Shown here: positions 21,161 to 31,474 of the stretch, piece by piece | Layout of the letters: each line of letters starts with the position of its first letter | Numbering within the stretch: the stretch's first letter is position 1 | NCBI RefSeq assembly: GCF_002999335.1 | Contig: NW_020312325.1 | Location: 62,001 to 126,000, forward strand | Direction of reading: 5' to 3' | DNA from: Cyclospora cayetanensis | Lineage: Eukaryota; Apicomplexa; Conoidasida; Eucoccidiorida; Eimeriidae | DNA: 64,000 nucleotides | Made by a program: the position numbers and the translations under genes | The notes under the pieces: model-generated | The model's database searches: none | The model's input: the letters and a program-made list of their open reading frames with translations, nothing else | What the model was told of the DNA's origin: nothing

Positions 21161-21760
21161 CGGCCTGCTGCAAAAGAAAATCAAATGGTTAACTTATCGA
21201 ATAGAGTGTCCAATAATAGAAAGCTCGTAGGAGGCCGTGGCATTCCGCTACACTCGCAGCTAGTGATTGCGCGGGTAGCAGCTGCATCGACCCACGCGGA
21301 GCTACCAAGTAAAAGGACACACCACAGTCTCTGTAGAGAGGCAATCAACTCCGTGCTAAATACAAACCCTATAGAAAAGTATCAAGTGTCTTCCCAAACA
21401 ATTTCTTCCTTCTCCCGCACGCGTCCCTCAGAGGTCCCAACACGAGGGAGGAGTACAGCTAGGATGTGGTCGGCTATACCCTCCATACACTTTGCGCCTT
21501 CCGAGCTAGTTGCAAACAGTATTTGTGGACAAGTACACAGCACTGCTTCTGTTCGGATTGAGCTGGCAGTATTCTGCAGTAAGCAAGGTATGTGAACAGG
21601 CAAAGCAGTTAGTCAATTTCTTACTAATAGTGAAGTATGTATTTAACTTAATAGAAAGTGATTTAGTGTAGCTTAGCCCGGTGCAGGCAAATTCTGGAGG
21701 CACACGTGTGCTTGTGGGCTAAGTGCTTCTACGAACTGATGTTCCCGTTGCACTAAGAAT
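21161..21760 (-). repeat. 600-bp LTR-like repeat, copy 1
   Basis: Matches 28741-29340 at 594 of 600 positions by direct reading, with no gaps. It lies on the 5' side of the minus-strand pol relic, so a 5' LTR is the likeliest reading, but TG...CA ends, a primer-binding site and a target duplication could not be fixed. A 73-codon minus-strand frame (21603-21382) is identical in both copies. Diverged copies lie at 2900-3240, 29660-29950, 30000-30240 and 46970-47190. Confidence 0.8.
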
Positions 21761-21967
21761 CCCCTACCATGGTGTTTATGAGGACGCAGTGACAGTCAAG
21801 TGCAATGATTAACCCCACACCACAAAGCATCGAAAAGAACGAAACCACCAAGTCAGCTACAGATCAACTAGTTTCTCTGAGAATTATATCTCTTCGGTTC
21901 GTGCATGGATGCCTCTAAGACACGTCAGATGTCCCGTGGGCATGGACCTGAGGTTTATTGTCACTGA

Positions 21968-24900
21968 CTAGGTTTCCGTGCAAACTAAGCCATAAATACC
22001 AAGCATCCTGCTTATGACCTGTAGTGCTGAATTAGAAGAGTTCCACACATGAGCTATCGGTGGGCTGCAGCGTGCTTTTTCGATATCTACTACAGCGCTA
22101 GTTGTTCCTTGTGCTGCTGCTGGCGGTTGCATTGATGCCCTCCAAAAAATCTGTTGTTCGAAAACCCAGGGACCCTCGATTTCGCATTGCCATTTTGTCC
22201 GTTGGGAGCTTTCCTTTAAAGGCTGTTGGTGCTGCTGCTGACCCTTTGCTGCAGCAGCTGATGTTGCCATCTGATGCAAGAGTACTGCATCTCCAGCAAG
22301 ATGCAGTAGTACCTGCAAGGCGTTTAAGACTACAATCTCAGCCGAGGCCTCATCGCTGGCATTGTGATCTTGTAAGTTCTTCTGCTGTTGTTTCATCACG
22401 TACTGCCGCAGCAGCATCGCCGCGTTTTCCGCTGCCGCGTGTAGCGCATCTTCAAGCGTTCTACAATCTGCATTAGGCTCCACTGCTTCCTCTATTGCTA
22501 CACCTGATACAGTTGGTGCTGCTCCACTTCTTGGTGCCGCAGCCATTGTGCCCCAGAAATCATCCGGAAGGGGCTCTCGTGTATAGCTGCCCAGCATGCT
22601 GTCGACTAGCCGAGCGACAGAGGGGTGGAAAGGGAGCCTCACAGCAGCAAAACAGCCCTCTCCCTCTGTCTCAAGCAGTTTCCCCAGGTTCATGCACGTC
22701 TTCCTCTCGCTTGTTTGCCCTTGCTGCTTTAGCGCGGCAAGGGGACTTTTCAGAGTGGCGGGAAGCAGCTTTAGAGTTACTGGGTCGTCCTCGGTGTTGA
22801 GATCTACAGGCAGCTGCAGCACAAGGGGCCCCCATGGTCCTCCATCCATGCAGCAGGGGAGGCAAGCACCTAAGAATACAAGTCGGCGTGCCAGCAGTGA
22901 GAAGGAACAGGCAGCAGCAGCAGTTGGAAGCAGCAACAAATCATCTCGCTCCAGGCATCCGGTAGATACGACCTCGCCGGTAGTAGATAGCGTAAAGTGT
23001 TGCTGCTGTAGCTGATGCATTTGTCTGAGTTGCTGCTGCTCTACAGGATCAAAATCAGATATGAATTTTCTCCAGTCTGTGTGCGCCAGCCAGAGGTGTA
23101 TGGACACCTCGTTCAGCTGCTGCTGCCGCCGCTGCTGCTGCTGTTGCGCGCATGCAGAATACAAAGAAACTAGTTGCCGGCCCATTTCACCCGTCAGGAG
23201 CTCCTCCTGAAGCTTCGGCTTGTCCTGTGATTCCTGCTGTAAGCATTTGAGCGGTGTATCACCCGTTTGTGGAGCCGATTCATTCGTTGCCCTCCTTGCC
23301 TTACTGTTGCACTGTTCTCGTTCTGCAACCACTTGTCCTTTTCCTGCATCTTCCCTTCTGTTTGCGTCTCTCACCAGTCCCGTGACATGCGGATCTGCCT
23401 TGTTTATCTCGGCCTCTGCTGTCAGAGATATGAGCCTAGCCAGCAGCAAGACAACTGACGGCACACACAGCTGCCAGTGTGGGCCCCAAGCCGCATGGAG
23501 CGACTGCTCATGTTCCTGGATTGTCTGACTGCTCCGTTCTAAAATCCGAACTGCAGAGACACCGCGAAGGCGAAGGCATTGGCAGAATCCGAGGGATGCA
23601 CCCACATCCCACACGAATTCCAGTATCCGCGACAGGAAGCAGACAGAAGCGCATTGTTGGTGCAGCTTCTCCTCAGCCTTCAGAGAAGCGCATGCGGTGA
23701 GGCCCCAACAGTCTTCGAATGGCCCCCAATTGCTGGTGGTGTGGCTAATGCGAATAGACCGAAAACGAGAATACAGGAATTCAGAAGGTTGACTTAGGAG
23801 GGAGGTTACGTCGGCCGTCTCTGCTGGTGTTGTAGTTTCAGAGCTCAAAAATAATACAAAGGCCCTCAGTGCCTCTAGGGCCCTATGAAAGCTCTCCTTC
23901 TCATCGAAAGCTCTGCAGCAGCATCCTGACACAGCCCGTGTTGCACTTTTTCTTGGTGAGTCTGCTGTCCTCGCTGCCTCTGCATTTTTTGCTGCAGCTG
24001 CAGTTTGGCAGGTAAGACGTGAGCAAGCGAAATGCACATGCTTCTTTCTACCGCCACTGGGATGAGAAAAGCAGCAGGCGTGCAGCCGTAGTAGCAAGCG
24101 AAGGAATGAAGAAACACTTAACTGCATAGAAGGGCCCTCCGTAGCAGGTGCATCGTTCGGTGTGGCAACAAACATCGTGCTGCAGTTGATGATGTACACA
24201 AGCAGAGGAATCTCCGCAGCGAGTGAGAACGACCGCCGAAGGGACTGGGCCAGATGGAACGCCTGAGTTTCTGGTACTGTTGCCTCTCCTGCTGGTACTG
24301 CAGCCGGAGCAAACGCCACTCTTGTTGAGCCTGTTGAATCGGGTGCAACTGTCGCGTTTGCATCTAGGGGGCCCGCTGTTGCCCCTTGTGCATCCCGTTC
24401 GTGCAACAGCAGAGCAGCCGCTGCTGCCTGGTCGCATGTGCTGCAGTAATTGTTGGGCCTTTTGAAATCGCGGCGGCAGTCACTCCTCGCACAGTTGCTG
24501 TCGCTGCAGCAACCGCGTGACCTGAGGATCTGTGAAAAGGTGTGCATCCTGTCAAGCTGGTGTCCACCAAATTCCAGGAGGTGCAGCAGAACGTATCTGC
24601 TGTCTTTTACTCTCTGCCATAAGCCCTGATTCTTTTCTTTGAGGCCAAATTCTAAGCAAAAGAAGTCAAAGTCTTCAGCATCAAAAAGCGTGGCAGTGCG
24701 CGCCACATCTGTGTCGAGGAAGGGCAGCTCATCTCGAGATAAAGACACCAACGCCTCCACTGCTGCGACTGGGGCTGCAGGTTCTGCAGCAGGTAGCTGC
24801 TCGCCTGCTCCTGACCGTGCTGCTGCATAGTTTGCTGCGTCTGAGGGTGTTTCTGCGGGTTGCAGCTGTGATCCGTCGTGAGCCGAAGAGGTCGCGGCAC

Positions 24901-25297
24901 CTGTTTGCCCAAGTTCTGCAGATGCTGCTGCCAGTGTTGCCCTTGGTGCAGCAGCATCAGCACCGCTGCCATCACCACGAGTAGGATGAGATGCATCAGT
25001 GAGTATTTCCCTCCTGTTAGAGAACTCCGCCTGGATAATTGGGAGGAGGCTTGATAGGGCGGTGTACCGAGGATCTGTTGCGGCAATTAGCGAATAGAGC
25101 AACGCCGTCTTCCCAGCATTCTGATCCCCTACCAGCAGAACAGTGATGCAGCAACAATCTCGCCTGCCGGTGATACTGCTCCCACTGTTGCTGCACAGAG
25201 GGAGGAGCTGCTCATAGTACTCGTCATGTCTATCCTGGAGTACATACAGCCCGCGTTGCTCCAAGCCGAAAGGCGTCAGCCGTAGGGAAAGACCCAT
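21968..25297 (-). CDS. 1109-residue P-loop (GTPase-like) protein of unknown function, single exon
   Basis: Intronless frame of 1109 residues. A Walker A/G1 motif GDQNAGKT sits at residues 57-64 after a hydrophobic strand (ITVLLV). A second strand with LLEFGGHQLDRM (about 241-251) occupies the position of G3 but has Glu in place of the usual Asp of DxxG. A third hydrophobic strand, IPLLVYIINCS, follows the Cys-rich segment. Between G1 and G3 lies an insert of about 110 residues rich in Ala, Ser and Gly. A Cys-rich segment (about 263-288) has seven Cys and could bind metal. No clear NKxD motif is visible. Gln/Ala tracts are encoded by CAG/GCA codons, as is common in coccidian proteins. I know no named family for it. 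It could be a divergent small-GTPase-fold protein of Apicomplexa; nucleotide binding is inferred from the P-loop alone. The gene is flanked by repeats on both sides. Confidence 0.82.
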   Translation of the reverse strand: MGLSLRLTPFGLEQRGLYVLQDRHDEYYEQLLPLCSNSGSSITGRRDCCCITVLLVGDQNAGKTALLYSLIAATDPRYTALSSLLPIIQAEFSNRREILTDASHPTRGDGSGADAAAPRATLAAASAELGQTGAATSSAHDGSQLQPAETPSDAANYAAARSGAGEQLPAAEPAAPVAAVEALVSLSRDELPFLDTDVARTATLFDAEDFDFFCLEFGLKEKNQGLWQRVKDSRYVLLHLLEFGGHQLDRMHTFSQILRSRGCCSDSNCARSDCRRDFKRPNNYCSTCDQAAAAALLLHERDAQGATAGPLDANATVAPDSTGSTRVAFAPAAVPAGEATVPETQAFHLAQSLRRSFSLAAEIPLLVYIINCSTMFVATPNDAPATEGPSMQLSVSSFLRLLLRLHACCFSHPSGGRKKHVHFACSRLTCQTAAAAKNAEAARTADSPRKSATRAVSGCCCRAFDEKESFHRALEALRAFVLFLSSETTTPAETADVTSLLSQPSEFLYSRFRSIRISHTTSNWGPFEDCWGLTACASLKAEEKLHQQCASVCFLSRILEFVWDVGASLGFCQCLRLRGVSAVRILERSSQTIQEHEQSLHAAWGPHWQLCVPSVVLLLARLISLTAEAEINKADPHVTGLVRDANRREDAGKGQVVAEREQCNSKARRATNESAPQTGDTPLKCLQQESQDKPKLQEELLTGEMGRQLVSLYSACAQQQQQRRQQQLNEVSIHLWLAHTDWRKFISDFDPVEQQQLRQMHQLQQQHFTLSTTGEVVSTGCLERDDLLLLPTAAAACSFSLLARRLVFLGACLPCCMDGGPWGPLVLQLPVDLNTEDDPVTLKLLPATLKSPLAALKQQGQTSERKTCMNLGKLLETEGEGCFAAVRLPFHPSVARLVDSMLGSYTREPLPDDFWGTMAAAPRSGAAPTVSGVAIEEAVEPNADCRTLEDALHAAAENAAMLLRQYVMKQQQKNLQDHNASDEASAEIVVLNALQVLLHLAGDAVLLHQMATSAAAAKGQQQHQQPLKESSQRTKWQCEIEGPWVFEQQIFWRASMQPPAAAQGTTSAVVDIEKARCSPPIAHVWNSSNSALQVISRMLGIYGLVCTET

Positions 25298-26990
25298 CGT
25301 TGCAGCCTTCGTGATTTTTGGCTGTCGCTCTCTGGTAATCTCGCTTCACTCGCTGATTTGCCGCCGCAAAGGCCATTGGAAGTAACGGAACTTCGAAAGA
25401 GCCTAGGGATAGCCGAAATCACAGATCATCAAGTAAGGCGCTCCGCTTTTGCCATTGCTGTTGGTTGTGATGCTGTCTTTGCTCGTATAGCTGTTTTAGC
25501 TGTTTGCGTTGGTACTACTGCTCATCAAGGCACTGTAATCCTTGGCTTGCCGGACGAACGTCGGCCCTGTGTGTGTTCAATTGGGCAAAAGCTGACGATG
25601 GGAGCGATAAGAGTGAAGGAGCCCCCATATTGAGCCGCGGTGTGCGTCTAACTTGTATGTGCGTCTAACTCGTTGCTGAAGCAGAGGTCGACGGTTGCAT
25701 TCTGACTGGGATGCGGATCTGAGGGGTGTCTGTGGTGCTCCGAGTTGCTGCAGCTTCAGAGCCAACAACAGCAGCATAGATGGCGATTCTTGAAATTACG
25801 TTTATTGAATTAGATGAGCCTTTACAGAAGGAACCGTACACCCTAAACCATAAAACGAAAAGACGCTTGCGTTGGAAGGCGCTGCCGACAAACCAATGCC
25901 AAACTAAAAGGCGTCATGAAAGCAAATCTCTGATTCTACGGTGATGATCAAATATTTTGTATGATTAGTTCATTTTTTTGCTTGTTTTTAACGGATCGGT
26001 GTGCGTGGCCGGCTGTTCGGCGCTCCAACAGATGGATGGCCGTACAGTTGGGCCCCACACACGAATTCTTACAGACCCGAAAAGGCACAACAAGTGCTTC
26101 TCTGCCCCCTCACGGCAGGCCCTGAAGCCTACATAATTATTCCTATACCTTTTCCTTAGATAGTAGACTCTTACTGCAAACCCATAATGCTCCTCGCTTG
26201 ACCCTAACGATTCATGCTTTTCTTTTGAACTTCACTCCTGATGGATTGCTTTAATCTACTAGAAGAAACAGTTGCTGTGCCCTGTTCTGAGGCACTGCGC
26301 CACGGCATTTGTATTTTCTCGCCACTTGTCTCTCCATAGAAATACACAACGCATTGCACTTCAGATTCATTGCACCCTACTAGCCACGCAGCATCGAGGT
26401 ACAGTTATACTTGGTTTAGGCGCTATGATGTGTTATACTTTGGCCATGTCGTGTGGGCAACTCTAATGCATACATTATAATTATTCTGTACGTGGTCATG
26501 GGTTTTTTTTGTGTGAGCATGTGGGTGACAGTGCAGGGTACTGTTGGCTCGAAACACGAAGACGCAATGATGTATGCTTGTGCAGTAGATGCTGTGCGCC
26601 ACTAGCTAGGAGGAAGGTGAAGCTACTCGCACTTTAGCTCTCCTTTCTCCACACATGATCTTACCTTGCTGGGAATGTCAAGGGCAAGAAGGAACTCTCT
26701 GGAAGGAGCAGGTACCTTTTTTTATGTTCCAGATGCTGTTCCAGGGCTTAAGCTTTCCTCTAAAAGATCATAGCAGAAGTGCTGTAGAGGGAGAAGCACC
26801 ACTTTTCGGCGCTTTCTCCTATGCTACTTATATTTAATTTAAAATAAGTAAAGAACTGCTTGAGTGTCTTGTCTGCTTGAGTATTTGCATTATTGCAGAG
26901 TACCGTTAGCTTGAAACAAGATGTGTAGACTCTATATTTCAAACTGCATCCAAGTTTTCCGTAGGGAGGCACTGAAATCCCACAGTACCC
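25298..26990. other. intergenic, no gene recognised
   Basis: No frame here shows a domain, a conserved motif or plausible splice-linked exons. The part near the upstream gene presumably holds its promoter. Confidence 0.4.
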
Positions 26991-28740
26991 CACACTTTTC
27001 TAGGCACCAAACAGTGCGTGATTCCCAGTTGTACTGGGCGATTCGTGCATTTTGCTGCCCCTCAACAAATTATCCGCCTGCCACTCAATAAGCTGTTTCT
27101 GCGGAAGGGGCTAGGGGCTAACCTCTGGATTTGCTCAATACAGTACGCTGAACGGTTAGGAGCTGGCCAGCCTGCTGGCAACTCGTCATTATCAAGCACA
27201 TACGTGTAAGTCTGACATGTAGCTCTGTGTTAATGAAGCAGTGCGGATGGGGCAGTGCAAGTGGAAATATGACGTGCGGCGGACAACGCCAGAGGGTCAG
27301 TCCACTTGACCGTGAGGGTTCGGAGTTCGAATATATACTGTTCTAAGAAAATAAATGCTCCGTTGCTAGAACAGATGTGGTTTAGTCGTGTAGTTATCTC
27401 CAGACAACGGTGGCTTGGCGTAGAGTCTTGCACACCGCAAAATGTGCGTTACAATAACTGCTGACATACCTGAGACCAAGGCATGGTGCACGGGTCCACC
27501 AAAAGCGTTACGGAATATGTACGTGAACCAACTTATGCTTTGAAAAACACTTAACTGCACTAGCCTTGCCGCTTCTCCAGTGATGCCACCCGTCAGCAAA
27601 CCTGAGTCTTCAGAACTGCGCCTATGAGTGATTTGGCAGGCTGCACCTCTGCGCCGCCTCTTCAGATAACTGATCCAAGTCACATCAAATGTCAGGTAAC
27701 GCTATTAACTCTTGAACACCGAGGTGAGCTTCTGTCAGTGCATATTTGTCTTGAGGCGGGTGTCCAAGTGCGGCTCCTTAATCCGTAGCCCACTTCACTC
27801 AGCCTCAGCCTGCGTGAGATTTTACCGCTTTCCTAATGGAACTTCTTTGCTCGCCAAGCAATCTGTTTCCCCTGGGCTCAGTCCCGTTGGTTAAGTTCTT
27901 GGGCGTTCTGCACGCGCTTGCCGTTCCACGCTATTTGGCCCTCTATCTGCGTGTGAAAACAGGTCCGTTGTTGGAGGGGCCGTCTGAGGCTGCTTACGAT
28001 TGCAGGCTAGCTGGGGTTTCTCGTTCACCTTCGACTGTCGGGTGTGGCACCTTGACACAGGCCCGTTGTCAAAAGCTTCTAGATCCCTACTTGTCTCTTC
28101 GCTCTCAAACAAAGACTCAAAAGCTGCGCTCATTTGCCCCTGGAATCACGGGCAGTTCATCATATATGACAGCCTCACGGGGCCGTTGTTTGATCGCTGA
28201 GTCGCTGCCTGACCTGCGGCCACCTGACACCACTTTGAGTACGGCGGAGGTAAACCACCAATAAACCAGCTATGATGTGACTTTTACTTGCGAATCCTGT
28301 TTCTATATTTCTCATATGATCAATCTATTGCTAAATTGTTCTGCTGGGGCTATCTTAGTTGTCCCAAGGCTCGCTGTTGAGTTGTTCTCGGCAAAAACCA
28401 ATGGGCTGGGGCTTGTATGAAGGCTTAAACGGCAGTAATTCCTGCAGGATGACGACTGCCTCCGCACAAATACAGCCACCATCGTAGCGATTTTGCATTC
28501 AATGAAGATGTCGCCAGAAGCAAGCGTTGCTCTGCAGCTACAGGGCACCAACCCAGGTATATCTTTTTCGGCAACGAAATCTCCGAGTACTTGACCATCC
28601 TTGTGGCCCTCACACTTTTCTGGTATGCATAAACGTATCGACGCGTCCACGAGCAATTTTATTGGCTAAAACTCATGCCTTTTTGCCAGTTGTGAAGCTA
28701 CTCCGATTACATCAGCTTGCAGGCTAGCCTTTTATTGTCT
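26990..28740 (-). mobile_element. Ty3/gypsy-family relic C (5' part)
   Basis: The minus-strand reading at 27205-27127 repeats the segment before the RT domain seen in relic B (LDNDEL.AGWPAP.RSA.CIEQIQ). The stretch 27400-28260 resembles 51000-51700 downstream of relic D at nucleotide level and would be the gag/protease part by position, although no gag or protease motif is certain. The last ~40 bases before the 600-bp repeat (about 28692-28735) resemble 21070-21105 in relic B. No intact gene remains. Confidence 0.5.
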
Positions 28741-29340
28741 CAGCCTGCTGCAAAAGAAAATCAAATGGTTAACTTATCGAATAGAGTGTCCAATAATAGA
28801 AAGCTCGTAGGAGGCCGTGGCATCCGGCTACACTTGCAGCTAGTGATTGCGCGGGTAACAGCTGCATCGACCCACGCGGAGCTACCAAGTAAAAGGACAC
28901 ACCACAGTCTCTGTAGAGAGGCAATCAACTCCGTGCTAAATACAAACCCTATAGAAAAGTATCAAGTGTCTTCCCAAACAATTTCTTCCTTCTCCCGCAC
29001 GCGTCCCTCAGAGGTCCCAACACGAGGGAGGAGTACAGCTAGGATGTGGTCGGCTATACCCTCCATACACTTTGCGCCTTCCGAGCTAGTTGCAAACAGT
29101 ATTTGTGGACAAGTACACAGCACTGCTTCTGTTCGGATTGAGCTGGCAGTATTCTGCAGTAAGCAAGGTATGTGAACAGGCAAAGCAGTTAGTCAATTTC
29201 TTACTAATAGTGAAGTATGTATTTAACTTAATAGAAAGTGATTTAGTGTAGCTTAGCCCGGTGCAGGCAAATTCTGGAGGCACACGTGTGCTTGTGGGCT
29301 AAGTGCTTCTACGAATTGATGTTCCCGTTGCACTAAGAAT
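28741..29340 (-). repeat. 600-bp LTR-like repeat, copy 2
   Basis: Second copy of the 21161-21760 repeat, same orientation, 7580 bp away. Six substitutions are seen; five fall in the first ~120 bases and one near the far end, leaving 457 identical bases in between. Adjacent relic sequence is much more diverged. Confidence 0.85.
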
Positions 29341-29659
29341 TGCCTTACCGGGTGCATATGTATTATGCAAGACGCAAGGGATGCAAACAGGAGCGCTAGT
29401 TAATCAATTCGCTATCAATTATTGGTGGGGCATAACAAGTGTAGTGAAAGGTAGTACAGTGTGGTGTCACTGCCTACGCAGTGCCTATGCCCGTGTTGTA
29501 GAAATATTTTACATCGACTGACGAATTAGTTGTGATTACGTGGATTTAATGTTTCATCTATGGCACACACAGGGAGATTCTTTGGAGCGGAATAAGGTTT
29601 TTATCATCAGTTTTTACCATAGTAGTTCTGTTTAAAAGTAGTAATGTATTGACTAGTTG

Positions 29660-29950
29660 GTGTAACTGTATGTACCTATTTATTCTCCATAGAAGAGAAA
29701 GCTCGGAGTTCAATACCAGGATGCAGTATTGTGTGCGTATGCCCTACATGCTTTGTGTACCTAACTCGGAATGCGCGCAGTGCATAGAGGGTGCAGCTAC
29801 GCTCACCTTAGCTGTCCCTCTTCCCATGTCGACAGATCTGAGCAGCGCGTGCAGGGGAGACATGGGTTTATTCGGGAAAATTTCCAGCTGCTTTTGTAAG
29901 TTTTTGTCAACTCAGGAGTGTGGTGTATAACCCTCCATAGAAAGTTTCCT
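29660..29950 (+). repeat. diverged LTR-like repeat copy, inverted
   Basis: Aligns with the complement of the 600-bp repeat and keeps the small frame open (29649-29930). ECAQCIEGAATLTLAVPLP corresponds to EGAKCMEGIADHILAVLLP in copies 1 and 2. The orientation is opposite to the neighbouring copies at 28741 and 30000. Confidence 0.6.
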
Positions 29951-29999
29951 TCATGAAGCCTCCCCACTTAGTATAAACTTAGAAGTTATTGAGTGCCCC

Positions 30000-30240
30000 T
30001 CAACACAACCCCTCAATTCCGCTGCACGCGCCTCTTATGAATCTCAACATAAGAGGGGAAAACAGCTCAGGTGAGCATAGCTGCACCCTCTTAGCACTTC
30101 GCTCTACCATAGCTAGATGCACATAAGATCTGGGGGCCATACACACAAGATTGCACCCGATTGTATCGAACTAGCGATTCTCTGCAGTAAATGGGATATC
30201 AGATAAGCCAAATGAATTATTTAGCTCATTAGTGACTCCG
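30000..30240 (-). repeat. diverged LTR-like repeat copy
   Basis: Aligns directly with about 21400-21610. The matching small frame starts recognisably (LLQRIASSIQSGAILC) but is broken by stops further on. Together with 29660-29950 it forms a loose inverted pair. Confidence 0.55.
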
Positions 30241-31474
30241 ATTTAATATTGCTAGCGTGGTACGAAGTGTTAACGCGTATCTTAGCACTATCGAGTCACT
30301 GCGATGTGTACATCAGTGCACTGTGTGAAGCGTAGTGGAACCATGTTTCTAGGAGACCTAAATATGTGGCAAATTCTTGTGTGCTAAGTAACTGCGAGCA
30401 ACTCTCCGGGTTAAAATGACGTTGCAGCTAGCTGCAACAACGCTGTCCCTCCTTTGGTAAAGCTGGGGAACGTATGGCAATAAGGCTTTTGAAAAAACTG
30501 GCTGCACCTGATCCGATGAGTAGTCTTCATTAGATTCTAAACATCTTCTTGGCAAGATCTCCTCTATAGAGGCTCAAAGGTGATTGTTCCACAGTTGACG
30601 CATGTACACCATGCCATTCAACCCCGGGGAGAGACCGGTGGTGGCAGAATATTGAAGGAGGGCACAAAAACCTCTTTCAAGCTCCTGACACGGTCAGATC
30701 AAGTGTTACAAAATCTACTGCCTCTAAAAAATTAATTTTTACAGGAAATGATTGGTCATAAACAAACGAACAGCCGCAACATCTGACAAGTGCCATCCCC
30801 GGCATTGTGGCCAAGGAGCAAAGGGTCCTTCGCATTGAAAGGCGAGACCAGAAACATAAAGAGCAATGAGAACAGATAGGATTGACACTTAAATATCATT
30901 TCAGCTTATTTAGCGGTGCTGTGAAGGGTGGAAGCCTCCAAAACCTACGGCCCGCTATAGAAGCGTCGGCTGCTCCGCATCTGGGATGAAGAAGGGTTGC
31001 GGGAGGGAGGGCTACTCTTCGCTGTTCCTTTTCTCGCTAAGCACCGTGTCCTCTGCCGCTTCAATGAGTGTAAGCTTTAGCTGTGCCATCAGGGCATGCA
31101 CAGGTATATTCTCGGTGGTCTGTTTGGCTGCACCTGGTGTGTGCTTTAAACGCGGGGGGTTCCTGAGGCAATAGAAGGCCCAACTAGAGCTTTTCCATAT
31201 CCTTTCGCCCTAATATCTTCATTTAAACTATACAAGGCTTTTTCAAATTCATCAGCACCCGTTGGGCACACCGCTATCCAGGTCTAAGGCGCTGGTGGAG
31301 TTCGTGTGTGGTCCACGCATCTCCCTAGCCGCCATCATCGGAGTATCTAAGCCCCAGAACTCGTCCGTATGCAGTGCGAAGCTCTTTTAGCACGGGTCAT
31401 CACTGAGGCTTGATACATGTGCCATACCATCGGGGAATTTCTCTACGAGGCCGCCTCGACCGGACCAACAGTTA
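30241..31474. other. intergenic upstream of the glucan water dikinase gene; nothing recognised
   Basis: No coding or RNA feature is recognised. The last few hundred bases presumably contain the promoter of the dikinase gene. Confidence 0.4.

Noticed and set aside
21089..21595. 168-codon plus-strand frame in the 600-bp repeat
   Set aside because: It extends into non-conserved flank, and the copy at 28717-29175 begins differently. The element orientation is minus, so this is more likely a shadow.
27836..28264. 142-codon plus-strand frame
   Set aside because: It lies antisense within relic C, and the nucleotide similarity to 51.3-51.7 kb explains it as repeat sequence.
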